NCBI GenBank assembly: GCA_003331305.1 | Contig: QOQB01000005.1 | Span: 1 to 64,000, forward strand | Direction: 5' to 3' | DNA length: 64,000 nucleotides | DNA from: Flavobacteriales bacterium | GTDB lineage: Bacteria > Bacteroidota > Bacteroidia > Flavobacteriales > Flavobacteriaceae | In this document: piece after piece, positions 8,563 through 17,258 of the stretch | Numbering within the stretch: position 1 is the stretch's first letter | How the letters are laid out: each line of letters begins with the position of its first letter | Position numbers and translations under genes: made by a program | The notes under the pieces: model-generated | The model's database searches: none | The model's input: only the letters and a program-made list of their open reading frames with translations | What the model was told of the DNA's origin: nothing

Positions 8563-10031
8563 GAATCCATAATGTTTTCTCTGTTCGGTAACGTGTGCTT
8601 AGCCAGAATACGTTTACTTTCAATACGTACACTTGATTTACGACGCATTTGCCATAAAACAGTTGAAGCGAACTTGTAAGACTCTTTGATATTTACGATT
8701 GGTATTGGGTAATCTTCTCCTAAAATAAAATCATAGCCTTTTTGCTCAATTTCAGTCATGGTCCACGGCTCAATACAAAAGGCTGTAGGTAACTCCGCTA
8801 ATTCTGGAACCCATTTGCGAATAAAACTTCCATCTGCATCATGCTCTAATGCATTTTTAGTAGGATTGTAAATACGCACCATATTAATGCCTGTTTCTCC
8901 TGCTTGCATTTGAAATTGCGGGTAGTGAATACCAGGTTCAAAATCTAAAAATTGACGTCCCAAAAATTGTGCGCCCGCTTGCCAAGGTTGCCATAAATGA
9001 TGCGTGAAAAACGACACCACCATAGCACGCATTCTAAAATTTAAGTACCCTGTTTCTGTCACACAGCGCATGCATGCGTCTACGAGCGGATACCCTGTTT
9101 TTCCTTGCTCCCAGGCATCAATAAAGGTTGCTTTTAAAGGTTTCTCCAATACGTGATATCCTTTGTTAACACTCTTAAATTCCATTTGGGTTTCCATTTC
9201 AAATTTTTGAATGAAGTGCGCTTGCCAGCGTAGTCTAGAGGTAAACGCATTGATTTGAAAGGCACTCGCTCCAAGGGTTTTGGCTTGTTTTGCTCGTTGC
9301 CATACATAGCGCACGGATAGATTTCCCCAAGCCAAATAAGGCGAAACACGACCGCAGTGCAAACGAGCCGCTTCGGGTTTTGAGATGGTTTGCTGATATT
9401 TTTTATGACGTGTTTTTAAAAAACTTTCCAAGTAGGCTATCCCTTTTTTTGTTCCGCCTTCTTGAATTCCCTCTAACTTTACGGGTTGAGGCGGAATTTC
9501 TTTCAGCAGCTCGTCTTTAACAGCTACAAAATCTTTTTCAGATGCCGTAAAAGGTTTAATGGGTTGCATCATATAATTTGTCCAGTAATCGCGCCAATGA
9601 GCCCTGTTGGTTAACCCCCTAAAAACCCCGTTGTTGATATGTTCTACCCAATGTGTATTTTGCTCATCACACCATTTTTTTACCTTTTTGTCTCTATTAA
9701 ATGTGCAATTTAAGCCCGTTTCTTGCATCGAAAACAACGTTTTTATATGCCAGGTATTATTTAAATCGTCCAACACCTCAGGTAGCTCGCCACGGACACA
9801 ATGTATTTTGGTTTTATACGGGTTTAACTCTTGATTTAGACTAGCAATAGACTGTTTAACAAAGTTCCAGTGCCGTTGGTGATAGTGCGAGTTTTTTTCC
9901 AAGCTGGGTTCAAAAACATAAAGCAAGAGTAGGGGAGTATTGGACTCAATAGCATTTTGAAGCCCTTCATTATCTAGGATGCGCAAGTCACGCTTAAACC
10001 AAAAAACATTAATTGTTGGCTTAGAATGCAT
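8559..10031 (-). CDS. Cryptochrome/photolyase family protein, subclass unresolved
   Basis: A 490-residue flavoprotein with both domains of the photolyase family: an N-terminal antenna-binding domain opening with VFWFKRDLRILDN, and a C-terminal FAD domain with [25 protein letters not shown] and MRAMVVSFFTHHLWQPW. It differs from class I CPD photolyase where those read NWQW.AGSG: here the stretch is HYPQFQMQAGETGINMVRI. It may be a photolyase or a light sensor; the subclass needs phylogeny. It shares 11 bp with the Fe-S photolyase upstream, so the genes are tightly coupled. Confidence 0.85.
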   Translation of the reverse strand: MHSKPTINVFWFKRDLRILDNEGLQNAIESNTPLLLLYVFEPSLEKNSHYHQRHWNFVKQSIASLNQELNPYKTKIHCVRGELPEVLDDLNNTWHIKTLFSMQETGLNCTFNRDKKVKKWCDEQNTHWVEHINNGVFRGLTNRAHWRDYWTNYMMQPIKPFTASEKDFVAVKDELLKEIPPQPVKLEGIQEGGTKKGIAYLESFLKTRHKKYQQTISKPEAARLHCGRVSPYLAWGNLSVRYVWQRAKQAKTLGASAFQINAFTSRLRWQAHFIQKFEMETQMEFKSVNKGYHVLEKPLKATFIDAWEQGKTGYPLVDACMRCVTETGYLNFRMRAMVVSFFTHHLWQPWQAGAQFLGRQFLDFEPGIHYPQFQMQAGETGINMVRIYNPTKNALEHDADGSFIRKWVPELAELPTAFCIEPWTMTEIEQKGYDFILGEDYPIPIVNIKESYKFASTVLWQMRRKSSVRIESKRILAKHTLPNRENIMDS

Positions 10032-11547
10032 CTGGATTTTCTATAATTTCATAGGCGCGCGCTTTGATTTCTGCCAATTCTTCGGGTTTGATTTTCCCTA
10101 GCAAATTGAACATCATTCCCATACGATGATTTCCTTTTAACTCTTCTTTTTTATCATCTAAAAAGTTCCAGTATAGGCTGTTAAATGGACAGGCATTTTC
10201 GCCCGTGCGCTTCTTTTTGTCGTAACTACAATTACTACAGTAATTACTCATTTTATTTACATAAGATCCAGACGAAACATAAGGTTTTGTAGCTAAAATT
10301 CCACCGTCAGCATACTGACTCATGCCACGTGTATTAGGAAGCTGTACCCATTCCACAGCGTCTGCATAAATACCTAAATACCAGTTATCTACTTCATCGG
10401 GATGGGTTTGCAATAGCAACGCAAAATTTCCAGTGATCATCAAGCGTTGAATATGGTGTGCATAAGCGTTTTCCAAACTGTTTGTAATACTGGTTTTAAG
10501 GCAATTCATTTTGGTTTTCCCCGTCCAATAAAAATTAGGGAGCTTCCCGAAATTATTCAACTCATTTTTTTGCTTGTACTGCGGCATTTCTTTCCAATAC
10601 AACCCGCGTATGTATTCGCGCCAACCCAGAATTTGCCGCACAAAACCTTCTATTTGTGAAAGACTTATGGCTTCGCTTTCTCTGAAGGCAGTAATGGCAC
10701 GTTCCATTACTTCTCTCGGGCTGATGAGCTTTACGTTTAGGCTAAATGAAATACGCGCATGAAACAAATTCGTTTCGTCTTGATGCATGGCATCTTGATA
10801 GGTGCCAAAATCTTGTAGTAAATGGTCACAGAAATAATCTAATTGATGAATTGATTCCTCGCGAGACACCGCAAATAGAAAAGACGTAGGATCGAATGTT
10901 CCAATGGTATCTATTTTTGCAGCAACTATTTGATTGTGAATTTCTTTAGCCAAAGTCATATCGGGCTGGTAGGGCGGAGGTATAACACCGCCTTTCCACG
11001 TATTTCGATTAAATTTATCGTAGTTCCAGCTGCCGCCTTCGGGCTGGCCGTCCACCATAAGGTATTGATGTTTTTTTCGCATATAGCGATAAAAAAACTC
11101 CATGACCAACGCCTTTTTCCCTTCGTAAAATTCGGCTAATTCGGTTCGAGTTGTCAAAAAATGTTCAGTGTCGCAGGCTTTTGCTTTAATATCAAGTGAA
11201 CGACTAAATTCTTTGAGTTGTTTGTCTAATCGATACTCGTCGGGAAGCTGGTACGCGAATGAGGTTGCATTTATAAGTGCGAGTACCTTTTCAATGTTTT
11301 TTGTTAAGTTTTGCGTGTTTTTGGGGTCATTAATGGTGTAGTATATTACGGTGTGCCCATCTTCCTCTAACTTACGGGCAAAGGTACGCATAGCAGCAAA
11401 AAAGGCAACAACTTTCTGCACATGGTGACGTACATAATCTGTTTCTTGTCGCATTTCGAACATGACATAGCACACCTGATTATTGGGTTCGATATACCAG
11501 CTGTGTTCTTCGTTGAGTTGATCGCCAAGAATGAGTCGTACTTCCAT
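10021..11547 (-). CDS. Iron-sulfur bacterial cryptochrome/photolyase (FeS-BCP, PhrB/CryB type)
   Basis: A 508-residue member of the FeS-BCP group, whose characterised members repair (6-4) photoproducts. The N-terminus VRLILGDQLNEEHSW and MFEMRQETDYV are typical of this group. The four [4Fe-4S] cysteines of Agrobacterium PhrB (350, 438, 441, 454) correspond to Cys349, 437, 440 and 453 here (NCLKTS and YCSNCS...NAC). The start at 11547 was chosen because MEVRLILGD is the family N-terminus and the ATG shares one base with the TAA of the upstream gene (TAATG). Confidence 0.92.
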   Translation of the reverse strand: MEVRLILGDQLNEEHSWYIEPNNQVCYVMFEMRQETDYVRHHVQKVVAFFAAMRTFARKLEEDGHTVIYYTINDPKNTQNLTKNIEKVLALINATSFAYQLPDEYRLDKQLKEFSRSLDIKAKACDTEHFLTTRTELAEFYEGKKALVMEFFYRYMRKKHQYLMVDGQPEGGSWNYDKFNRNTWKGGVIPPPYQPDMTLAKEIHNQIVAAKIDTIGTFDPTSFLFAVSREESIHQLDYFCDHLLQDFGTYQDAMHQDETNLFHARISFSLNVKLISPREVMERAITAFRESEAISLSQIEGFVRQILGWREYIRGLYWKEMPQYKQKNELNNFGKLPNFYWTGKTKMNCLKTSITNSLENAYAHHIQRLMITGNFALLLQTHPDEVDNWYLGIYADAVEWVQLPNTRGMSQYADGGILATKPYVSSGSYVNKMSNYCSNCSYDKKKRTGENACPFNSLYWNFLDDKKEELKGNHRMGMMFNLLGKIKPEELAEIKARAYEIIENPDAF

Positions 11548-12845
11548 TAGAAAAGTGTTGTTTGTAACCAGGTTTTTTGGTAGGTATTGTTTGGGTCGTA
11601 GCGTTCTGCTTGCCACGAAATATGGAATTTTCTATCTCTAGGATCGTTGCCCACTCCTGCATTATACATCCAGTTTCCATAATTGCTATGCACATCATAA
11701 TCAATAAGCATCGCTTCAAAATAGGCTGCACCGATACGCCAGTCTAAATGCCATTCTTTGCTGAAGAAACTCGCTACGTTTTGCCGCCCGCGATTGCTCA
11801 TAAATCCAGTACAAGTCAATTCCCGCATGTTCGCATTGACAAAAGGCTCAGGGGTGTTGCCATCAATCCATTTTTGTACAAGCCTGTTGTTCGTTTTCCA
11901 ATCATAAGATTTGTCTAAAACCCCCCCGATTTTAAAAATTTTACTCCCGTGTTTTAAAGAGATATATTTAAAATAATCACGCCAGATGAGCTCAAATATC
12001 AGCCAATAGGTGGAGTCGTTTTTTGTAACTGTTTTCTCGTATTTTTTCACTTCTGTGTAAATCGACCTAGGTGAAATGGAACCAAATGCCATCCAAAGAG
12101 ATAGTTTAGAACTGTATTTTTTCCCCAATAAACCGTTTCGTGTTTTTTTATAAAAAGACAATTGCTTTGTATCCCAAAAATATTCTTGGATACGCGCCCA
12201 CGCTTCCGTTTCCCCTCCAGAAAATGGAATTGCAGTTCTTGCATCGTTTGAGATGTTTTCATAACCTAATTCCTCAAGCGTAGGCAACTCAGGAGTTTCA
12301 GCTACTAAATTTTCAGTTAGCATGGGATCTGGTATCCCTATTGGTGGTCTAACATGACTTTGCTTTTCGCATTTTTTCCTAAAGACGGTAAACACTTCTG
12401 GAATATTTGAAACTTCCATGGGAATATCGTCTGGATGAAATAAAAACTGATCGTAATTCCAATGCGTTTTTATGCTCTTGGGAATTTGTGCCGCATCATC
12501 TATTTCTTCTTGTGTCCACTCGTGTTGTGCGTACAGGTCAGTTAACTGATATTTTTCTTGAAGCTGTTGTACAGTTTGTTTCAAATTTCCACGAGTAACC
12601 CACAATGTGATGTTAAGTTTCATCAAGTCTTTTTGGAGTTGAGTCAATGTTTGCAATAAAAATTGAGCTCTAAAAGCTTCCATTTTCTTAAAGCCCCATG
12701 GCGTTTCATTTACCCATGTTTCTGGAATATGATAGAGTCCAATTACACGATTATGCTGCGTTGTAGCCTGCGTAAGTGCTTGTTGGTCACGGACACGTAA
12801 GTCGTTCCGAAACCAAACTATTGCTGTTGTTTTTGTCTTCTGCAT
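11547..12845 (-). CDS. DASH-family cryptochrome
   Basis: A 432-residue cryptochrome-DASH protein, a family that repairs CPD lesions mainly in single-stranded or loop DNA and may also sense light. The N-terminus [16 protein letters not shown], the [15 protein letters not shown] block, [16 protein letters not shown], and the FAD-domain stretch [16 protein letters not shown] are DASH features. The end ([13 protein letters not shown]) is also typical. Its start lies inside the 3' end of the small DUF2256 gene (28-bp overlap), and its stop shares a base with the next start, so translation is probably coupled along the operon. Confidence 0.9.
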   Translation of the reverse strand: MQKTKTTAIVWFRNDLRVRDQQALTQATTQHNRVIGLYHIPETWVNETPWGFKKMEAFRAQFLLQTLTQLQKDLMKLNITLWVTRGNLKQTVQQLQEKYQLTDLYAQHEWTQEEIDDAAQIPKSIKTHWNYDQFLFHPDDIPMEVSNIPEVFTVFRKKCEKQSHVRPPIGIPDPMLTENLVAETPELPTLEELGYENISNDARTAIPFSGGETEAWARIQEYFWDTKQLSFYKKTRNGLLGKKYSSKLSLWMAFGSISPRSIYTEVKKYEKTVTKNDSTYWLIFELIWRDYFKYISLKHGSKIFKIGGVLDKSYDWKTNNRLVQKWIDGNTPEPFVNANMRELTCTGFMSNRGRQNVASFFSKEWHLDWRIGAAYFEAMLIDYDVHSNYGNWMYNAGVGNDPRDRKFHISWQAERYDPNNTYQKTWLQTTLF

Positions 12846-12964
12846 CTTTCGCTACAATATTTTACGTTTTCCCAATTTTTACTCCATTTTTTACGCCACG
12901 TAAAAGGAAGTTTACACACCGCGCAAATTTTTTGTGGTAGATGTTCCTTTTTTACGCCTTTCAT
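12818..12964 (-). CDS. DUF2256 small zinc-ribbon protein
   Basis: A 48-residue protein easily missed because of its size. It has the DUF2256 pattern: Cys14 and Cys17 (ICAVCKLPF), a Trp-rich middle ([13 protein letters not shown]), then Cys37 and Cys41 ([10 protein letters not shown]), probably binding one zinc. DUF2256 genes are regularly found within photolyase clusters, but their role is not known. Its ATG overlaps the stop of the class I photolyase as ATGA, and its 3' end overlaps the DASH gene by 28 bp in another frame, which supports it being translated. Confidence 0.85.
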   Translation of the reverse strand: MKGVKKEHLPQKICAVCKLPFTWRKKWSKNWENVKYCSERCRRQKQQQ

Positions 12965-14253
12965 GTTGCCAACCCAGCTTTATAGGTTTGCAAGCAGCGC
13001 TCTCGTGCCATTTTATGCTCCACCATTTGATTTGGATACGCTAACGTTTGATATTCTGGCACCCATTTTTGAATGTATTTGTGGTCTTTGTCAAACTTTT
13101 TTACTTGCTCTGTAGGATTGAATACACGGAAATAGGGAGCTGCGTCTACACCGCTGCCAGCAACCCATTGCCAATTCCCTACATTGCTTGATTGTTCATA
13201 ATCAAGTAGTTTTTCGGCAAAATAGGCCTCTCCCCAACGCCAATCTATAAGTAAGTGTTTGCATAAAAAACTTCCAACAAGCATACGTACGCGGTTGTGC
13301 ATAAATCCCGTTTGATTAAGCTCACGCATTCCTGCATCTACAAGGGGATATCCTGTTTTTCCTTCACACCATTTTTTAAAATCAGCTTCGTTGTTGCGCC
13401 AAGCAATGCGGTCGTATTGTGGTTTAAAACTCGATTCTGTTGTGTGCGGATAATGCCATAAAATTTGCATAAAAAACTCACGCCATACCAACTCTTTTAA
13501 AAAAGTGGGCTGCGTACTTTTACGCGCTTTTTCAATAATTTTTCGAACAGACACCGCCCCAAAACGCAGATAGACTCCCAATTTACTTGTGCTATCCATA
13601 GCGGGGAAATTTCGCGTATCGTCATAAGCATCCATCATGATTTTAGATTCGCTAGCGGATGGAATGTCGTGTTGTCCTTTGGAAAATCCAAGCACTTCTA
13701 AAGAAGGAATATCATCAATATCAGACTTAAAAAGATTATCCAGTAAAGTTTCAGAAGGAAAATTTGGCACGCCCATTTCCTCCATTTGCGCAAGCCATAT
13801 TCGAGAATATGGTGTATAAACCCTATACGGTGTACCATCTTTTTTGAGTACTTCATCTGGCGCAAAAAGAACATGGTCCTTAAATGTCTTAAACGCAACT
13901 CCTATTGTGGCTAGTTTGCGCTGCATTTCAGCATCTCGCTCCCTAGCATAAGGCTCATAATCTTCGTTGGTGTATACGGCTGTGATATTATAGGTTGTGC
14001 ACCACGAAGAAATACAATCCAATGGATTTCCTTTTTTAACAAGTACTCCGCTTCCTTTTTCACGAAAAGTGGTGTCTAACTTCGAGACGTGCTTATGGAT
14101 AAAACCTACGCGCGCATCGTTTTTAGGTAGTTTATTGGTGATGTTTTCATCAAACACAAAAACGGGTAGCACGGCATTTGCATCTGAAAGCGCATGAAAA
14201 AACCCTGCGTTATCGGCTTCTCGTAAATCGCGACGAAACCAGAATAATATCAT
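12961..14253 (-). CDS. phrB: Class I CPD deoxyribodipyrimidine photolyase
   Basis: Repairs cyclobutane pyrimidine dimers using light and reduced FAD. The 430-residue protein opens with [16 protein letters not shown], and the FAD domain carries [15 protein letters not shown], the [12 protein letters not shown] block and [18 protein letters not shown] followed by FNP, the standard bacterial class I sequence. It overlaps the SDR gene upstream by 4 nt and DUF2256 downstream by 4 nt. Among the four family members in this operon it is the most conventional. Confidence 0.94.
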   Translation of the reverse strand: MILFWFRRDLREADNAGFFHALSDANAVLPVFVFDENITNKLPKNDARVGFIHKHVSKLDTTFREKGSGVLVKKGNPLDCISSWCTTYNITAVYTNEDYEPYARERDAEMQRKLATIGVAFKTFKDHVLFAPDEVLKKDGTPYRVYTPYSRIWLAQMEEMGVPNFPSETLLDNLFKSDIDDIPSLEVLGFSKGQHDIPSASESKIMMDAYDDTRNFPAMDSTSKLGVYLRFGAVSVRKIIEKARKSTQPTFLKELVWREFFMQILWHYPHTTESSFKPQYDRIAWRNNEADFKKWCEGKTGYPLVDAGMRELNQTGFMHNRVRMLVGSFLCKHLLIDWRWGEAYFAEKLLDYEQSSNVGNWQWVAGSGVDAAPYFRVFNPTEQVKKFDKDHKYIQKWVPEYQTLAYPNQMVEHKMARERCLQTYKAGLAT

Positions 14254-14951
14254 CCATTAACGTTTAAAGATGACATACCGCCGTCAAGACCTAGTACTTG
14301 TCCTGTCATCCAGCTACTTTTATCCGACAATAAAAATGCTGCTAATTGTGCGACATCTTGCGTTGTTCCAATGCGTTTTAACGGATGTCTAAGGGCGGCT
14401 TTTTCCTTTTTGGCATCGTTGTTTAGAAACCTATTTGCCAAAGGTGTGTCTGTTATAGATGGCGCAATTACGTTTACTCTAACTTTAGGTGCCCATTCTG
14501 CAGCTAAGGAGCGTCCAAGTCCCTCTACCGCACCTTTGGCTGCTGCTACACTTGCGTGAAAGGGCATGCCTGTTTGCACAGCAACAGTACTAAAAAGGAC
14601 CACACTCGCCTGTTCGCTTGCAGCCAATAGCGGTTGTAATTGCTGTAATGTTTTTACTGCACCCATCACATTAATGGAAAAGTCAGCCGTAAATGCCTCG
14701 GGCTTTAATCCCTTAAATGGGCGCAAATTGATACTGCCAGGGCAGTACGCAAAGCCGTCTATTACTGCTGGAAGCTTTTCTAGCGGCAAATCGTCTTGAA
14801 GTACATCAAATGGAATGTGTGTTGCGTTTTTTCCAGCCAAGCCTTCGCTTGTTCTCGAAGCCACATAAATGGATGCGTCAGCGGGAAGTGCGTCTATAAT
14901 TTGGCTGCCAATTCCATAGCTTCCGCCAATCAATAAAAATGTTTTACTCAT
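14250..14951 (-). CDS. SDR-fold protein lacking the catalytic tyrosine
   Basis: A 233-residue short-chain dehydrogenase/reductase-fold protein. The nucleotide-binding glycine motif GGSYGIG (residues 9-15), the structural Asn in NVMGAVK, and a Ser near 121 are present. The usual YxxxK reads V135-AAAK139: the lysine is kept but the catalytic tyrosine is valine. It therefore may not be a normal oxidoreductase, although it probably still binds NAD(P). SDR genes are recurrent in photolyase clusters of marine bacteria; role unknown. It overlaps both neighbours by 4 nt. Confidence 0.88.
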   Translation of the reverse strand: MSKTFLLIGGSYGIGSQIIDALPADASIYVASRTSEGLAGKNATHIPFDVLQDDLPLEKLPAVIDGFAYCPGSINLRPFKGLKPEAFTADFSINVMGAVKTLQQLQPLLAASEQASVVLFSTVAVQTGMPFHASVAAAKGAVEGLGRSLAAEWAPKVRVNVIAPSITDTPLANRFLNNDAKKEKAALRHPLKRIGTTQDVAQLAAFLLSDKSSWMTGQVLGLDGGMSSLNVNG

Positions 14952-15406
14952 GATGTTGAATTAAAAATTTCGTTAAGTGCTTTTTCTCTGTAATCAAATA
15001 TCTGCTTGACTTTTGCGCGCACAAAAAGCACATGCGCCAACCAGCCTAATGGACCTAGGGGTAACTTATAATCTACAATGTCTTCCATCACCACGCCGTT
15101 TTCCGTTTTATTGATAAAATGCTTGTGATGCCAAAAGGTATACGGACCAAATCGTTGCTCATCTACAAAGAACTCTCCTTCTTGAACATGGGTTATTTCG
15201 GTTACCCATCTAAAGGGAATTCCCAAAATGGGTGTAAGGCGGTATTGGATGATTTGACCTGGAAACATCTTGCGTTCTGCGCCAGAAATAATGTCAAATC
15301 CCATATAGTCTGGTGTAATGCGTTTTAAGTTTTTAGGGTCAGACAAAAATGTCCACGCTTGTTCCATGCTTATGGCTAATTCTTGTTTTGAGGTATATTG
15401 ATACAT
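14948..15406 (-). CDS. SRPBCC family protein
   Basis: A 152-residue hydrophobic-ligand-binding (START/Bet v1-like) protein: QYTSKQELAISMEQAWTFLS is the family start, with LKRITPDYMGFDI and a C-terminal amphipathic helix (RAKVKQIFDYREKALNEIF). No ligand can be read. The ATG at 15406 was chosen because the frame upstream only offers a TTG at 15424 that lies inside the promoter -7 element. It is the first gene of the photolyase operon and overlaps the SDR gene by ATGA. Confidence 0.85.
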   Translation of the reverse strand: MYQYTSKQELAISMEQAWTFLSDPKNLKRITPDYMGFDIISGAERKMFPGQIIQYRLTPILGIPFRWVTEITHVQEGEFFVDEQRFGPYTFWHHKHFINKTENGVVMEDIVDYKLPLGPLGWLAHVLFVRAKVKQIFDYREKALNEIFNSTS

Positions 15407-15421
15407 TGCCTGGGTTTTAAG

Positions 15422-15429
15422 CAAATATA
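15422..15429 (-). promoter_or_regulatory. Promoter -7 element of the photolyase operon
   Basis: TATATTTG on the minus strand fits TAnnTTTG and lies 15 nt before the SRPBCC start codon. No TTG -33 element is present at the normal spacing; that position is instead occupied by the 32-bp palindromic element at 15436-15467, as expected for a regulated promoter. Confidence 0.65.
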
Positions 15430-15435
15430 CCTATT

Positions 15436-15467
15436 TTGTTTAAGCTTGTAATATAAATGTTAAACAA
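15436..15467 (+). promoter_or_regulatory. Putative operator of the photolyase operon, TTGTTTA-N18-TAAACAA
   Basis: TTGTTTA (15436-15442) and TAAACAA (15461-15467) are inverted copies separated by 18 bp; the perfect inverted arms extend to 11 bp each (15433-15443 and 15460-15470). An internal TTGT begins 10 bp after the first half-site. The element ends 6 bp before the -7 element. Read on the plus strand it matches, at 26 of 32 positions, the element before the CarH-like regulator gene read on the minus strand. This is inferred to be that regulator's binding site. Confidence 0.65.
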
Positions 15468-15469
15468 AA

Positions 15470-15811
15470 TTAAGATTCAAATCGATTCTTCAATGCTTTC
15501 TCCGTTTGGATTAGGGCAACAAAAGGCAGTAAAGTAACAAGAGCTATAGCCAACCATACATGCCATTCGTTATATGAAAACAGCATAAATGGCGCACAAC
15601 ATATCAGGCTGTAATAGCCCACTTGTTTTAAGTGTCTGGCGGACTCTACTTGTGCATAGTCCCAATGATCTTGGCTTTTTTTTGATCTAGAGGTTCTGTA
15701 CCCATAAAAATCATTAATTTTCTTAGGAGGATATCGCAACATTATCCATGCTGTTAACACATAAATAGCACCACATAAAACACAAACAAGAATGGCAGGG
15801 TTAATGTCCAT
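15470..15811 (-). CDS. SdpI-like small membrane protein
   Basis: A 113-residue protein with three predicted membrane segments (residues about 4-23, 60-77 and 82-100) and a cytoplasmic-looking segment FYGYRTSRSKKSQDHWDYAQ, the mark of the SdpI/YhfL-type domain. SdpI in Bacillus is an immunity protein, but many members have no known role. The ATG at 15811 was chosen over an in-frame ATG at 15850, which would lie well inside the aquaporin gene. It overlaps the end of the aquaporin gene by 11 bp. Confidence 0.75.
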   Translation of the reverse strand: MDINPAILVCVLCGAIYVLTAWIMLRYPPKKINDFYGYRTSRSKKSQDHWDYAQVESARHLKQVGYYSLICCAPFMLFSYNEWHVWLAIALVTLLPFVALIQTEKALKNRFES

Positions 15812-16460
15812 TTTGTGAAGGGACGAAAACTTTAAAAATGCCAACGGCAAGTGCCATTCCTATAAATGGCGCAGTGAGGTAAATCCATATGGGCTCCCAA
15901 TGGTTTCCTATAAGTGCAGGCCCCAACGATCTTACAGGGTTCATAGAGGCATTAGTAAGCGGCCCTGCGAACATGGCTTCTAATAAAATGACACTACCCA
16001 CTGCAACTCCAGCAACAGGGCCAATTTCCTTACTTCCAGTGCTGATGTGAAGAATGACAAGCATCAAGAAAAAAGACAGCAGTAGTTCTAGCCAAAAGGC
16101 ACTCATGTGCGAAATGGAGGGTATAGTGGCTCCTATAACTTCACTTTCAGGAAGTAGTGCTTTTACCGCCATACTAGCTGCAATGGCCCCCAATGTTTGT
16201 GTAAAAACGTAGCGGGGTACTTTTTTCCAAGCAAATCGATTAGCAAGCGCAAATGAAACCGTAACAGCAGGATTAAAGTGTGCTCCCGATTGCTCCCCAA
16301 AAGCATATATCATAACCATAACGATAAGACCCCATGTAATGGCTACGCCTTCATGCGCCACGGCCCCCGTTGTTTCGTTTACTGCCATAGCAGCTGTACC
16401 ACAAAACACCATGGCAAAGGTTCCTATGAATTCGGCGTAAAGAGCTGAAAATTTTTGCAC
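15801..16460 (-). CDS. MIP-family channel (aquaporin/glycerol-facilitator type)
   Basis: A 219-residue membrane channel with six predicted helices and the two half-helix motifs: HFNPAVTVSFALA (first NPA box) and ASMNPVRSLGPAL (second box, NPV instead of NPA). Residue differences at NPA boxes alter selectivity in known MIPs, so transport of water cannot be assumed. The start is GTG at 16460, with a TAATTTTG promoter element at 16465-16472. It overlaps the SdpI-like gene downstream by 11 bp. Confidence 0.88.
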   Translation of the reverse strand: MQKFSALYAEFIGTFAMVFCGTAAMAVNETTGAVAHEGVAITWGLIVMVMIYAFGEQSGAHFNPAVTVSFALANRFAWKKVPRYVFTQTLGAIAASMAVKALLPESEVIGATIPSISHMSAFWLELLLSFFLMLVILHISTGSKEIGPVAGVAVGSVILLEAMFAGPLTNASMNPVRSLGPALIGNHWEPIWIYLTAPFIGMALAVGIFKVFVPSQNGH

Positions 16461-16485
16461 ACCCCAAAATTAGTGCATTAAAGTT

Positions 16486-16503
16486 TAGCTTAACGTTAAG
16501 CTA
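16486..16503. repeat. 18-bp perfect palindrome TAGCTTAAC-GTTAAGCTA
   Basis: A perfect inverted repeat without spacer, covering the stop codon of the TIGR02206 gene and lying 26 bp upstream of the aquaporin start. It could be a terminator stem for the gene ending there, but no T-run follows on either strand; an operator for the aquaporin promoter is the alternative. Confidence 0.6.
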
Positions 16504-17193
16504 TAGCATTTTACGCGTACTAACAATATAAAGTATATAAGTAAAAGCTACAACAATGATTTCCCAAAATATTATATAATATGGCCATTCTCCAATAACC
16601 AACGGATTACTTACATGAGGTTTGCTCGCTAAATACATATAGTTGGAGTCAAGCACATAATTTAGCGGCATCACAATAAGTAAAAGAATATTTAGATATA
16701 CTACAACCTTTAACCAGGAGAATTTTTTCAATGCGTAGTGTAGGTTTTTAAACATATAAATGGGAAGAATCAAGATTCCAGTATGTGAAATATAGTATTC
16801 CAAGTATTCGTAGTTTGAACCATCAAAATTATTAATTTGAGGAGTCAAAAGAGCTTGAATAGCGCCAAGGATACCCGCATAAAATAAAAACTCAAAAAGC
16901 CTGTTATTTCGTGGGATAAACAAGATAAAACAGGCAATAAAGTTCGAAACACTGCACAGATGTAGGGGTAAATTATCGCTGATATTCCAATAACCATTGA
17001 TGATGTTTCTTGAATGCCCTGTGATGGTAGTAGCTATCAACGCAACAGATATCAACATGCCAAAATACAACGTGCTTTTTTTTGGCAGGCGCTTTCCAAC
17101 AAACAAATAACTTAGGATACCCAGTAAGGTTATTATGGAATTTCTTATCCATTCATTAGAAAAGAATTCAATGACATAGGCTTTTGGTTCCAT
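16501..17193 (-). CDS. TIGR02206 family membrane protein (YwaF-like)
   Basis: A 230-residue integral membrane protein with about seven hydrophobic segments. The stretch GYWNISDNLPLHLCSVSNFI with the HLCS motif and later YYISHTGILILPIYM are the conserved intramembrane parts of this family. Function unknown. It has no close neighbour on its strand: 65 bp separate it from maf, and a palindrome overlaps its stop. A near-consensus promoter TATATTTA lies upstream. Confidence 0.82.
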   Translation of the reverse strand: MEPKAYVIEFFSNEWIRNSIITLLGILSYLFVGKRLPKKSTLYFGMLISVALIATTITGHSRNIINGYWNISDNLPLHLCSVSNFIACFILFIPRNNRLFEFLFYAGILGAIQALLTPQINNFDGSNYEYLEYYISHTGILILPIYMFKNLHYALKKFSWLKVVVYLNILLLIVMPLNYVLDSNYMYLASKPHVSNPLVIGEWPYYIIFWEIIVVAFTYILYIVSTRKML

Positions 17194-17258
17194 TTAGTGG
17201 ATTATTTCTATTAAAACAACACCTAAATATAGGCATTCTTGGATTTTCCAAAAGACTG

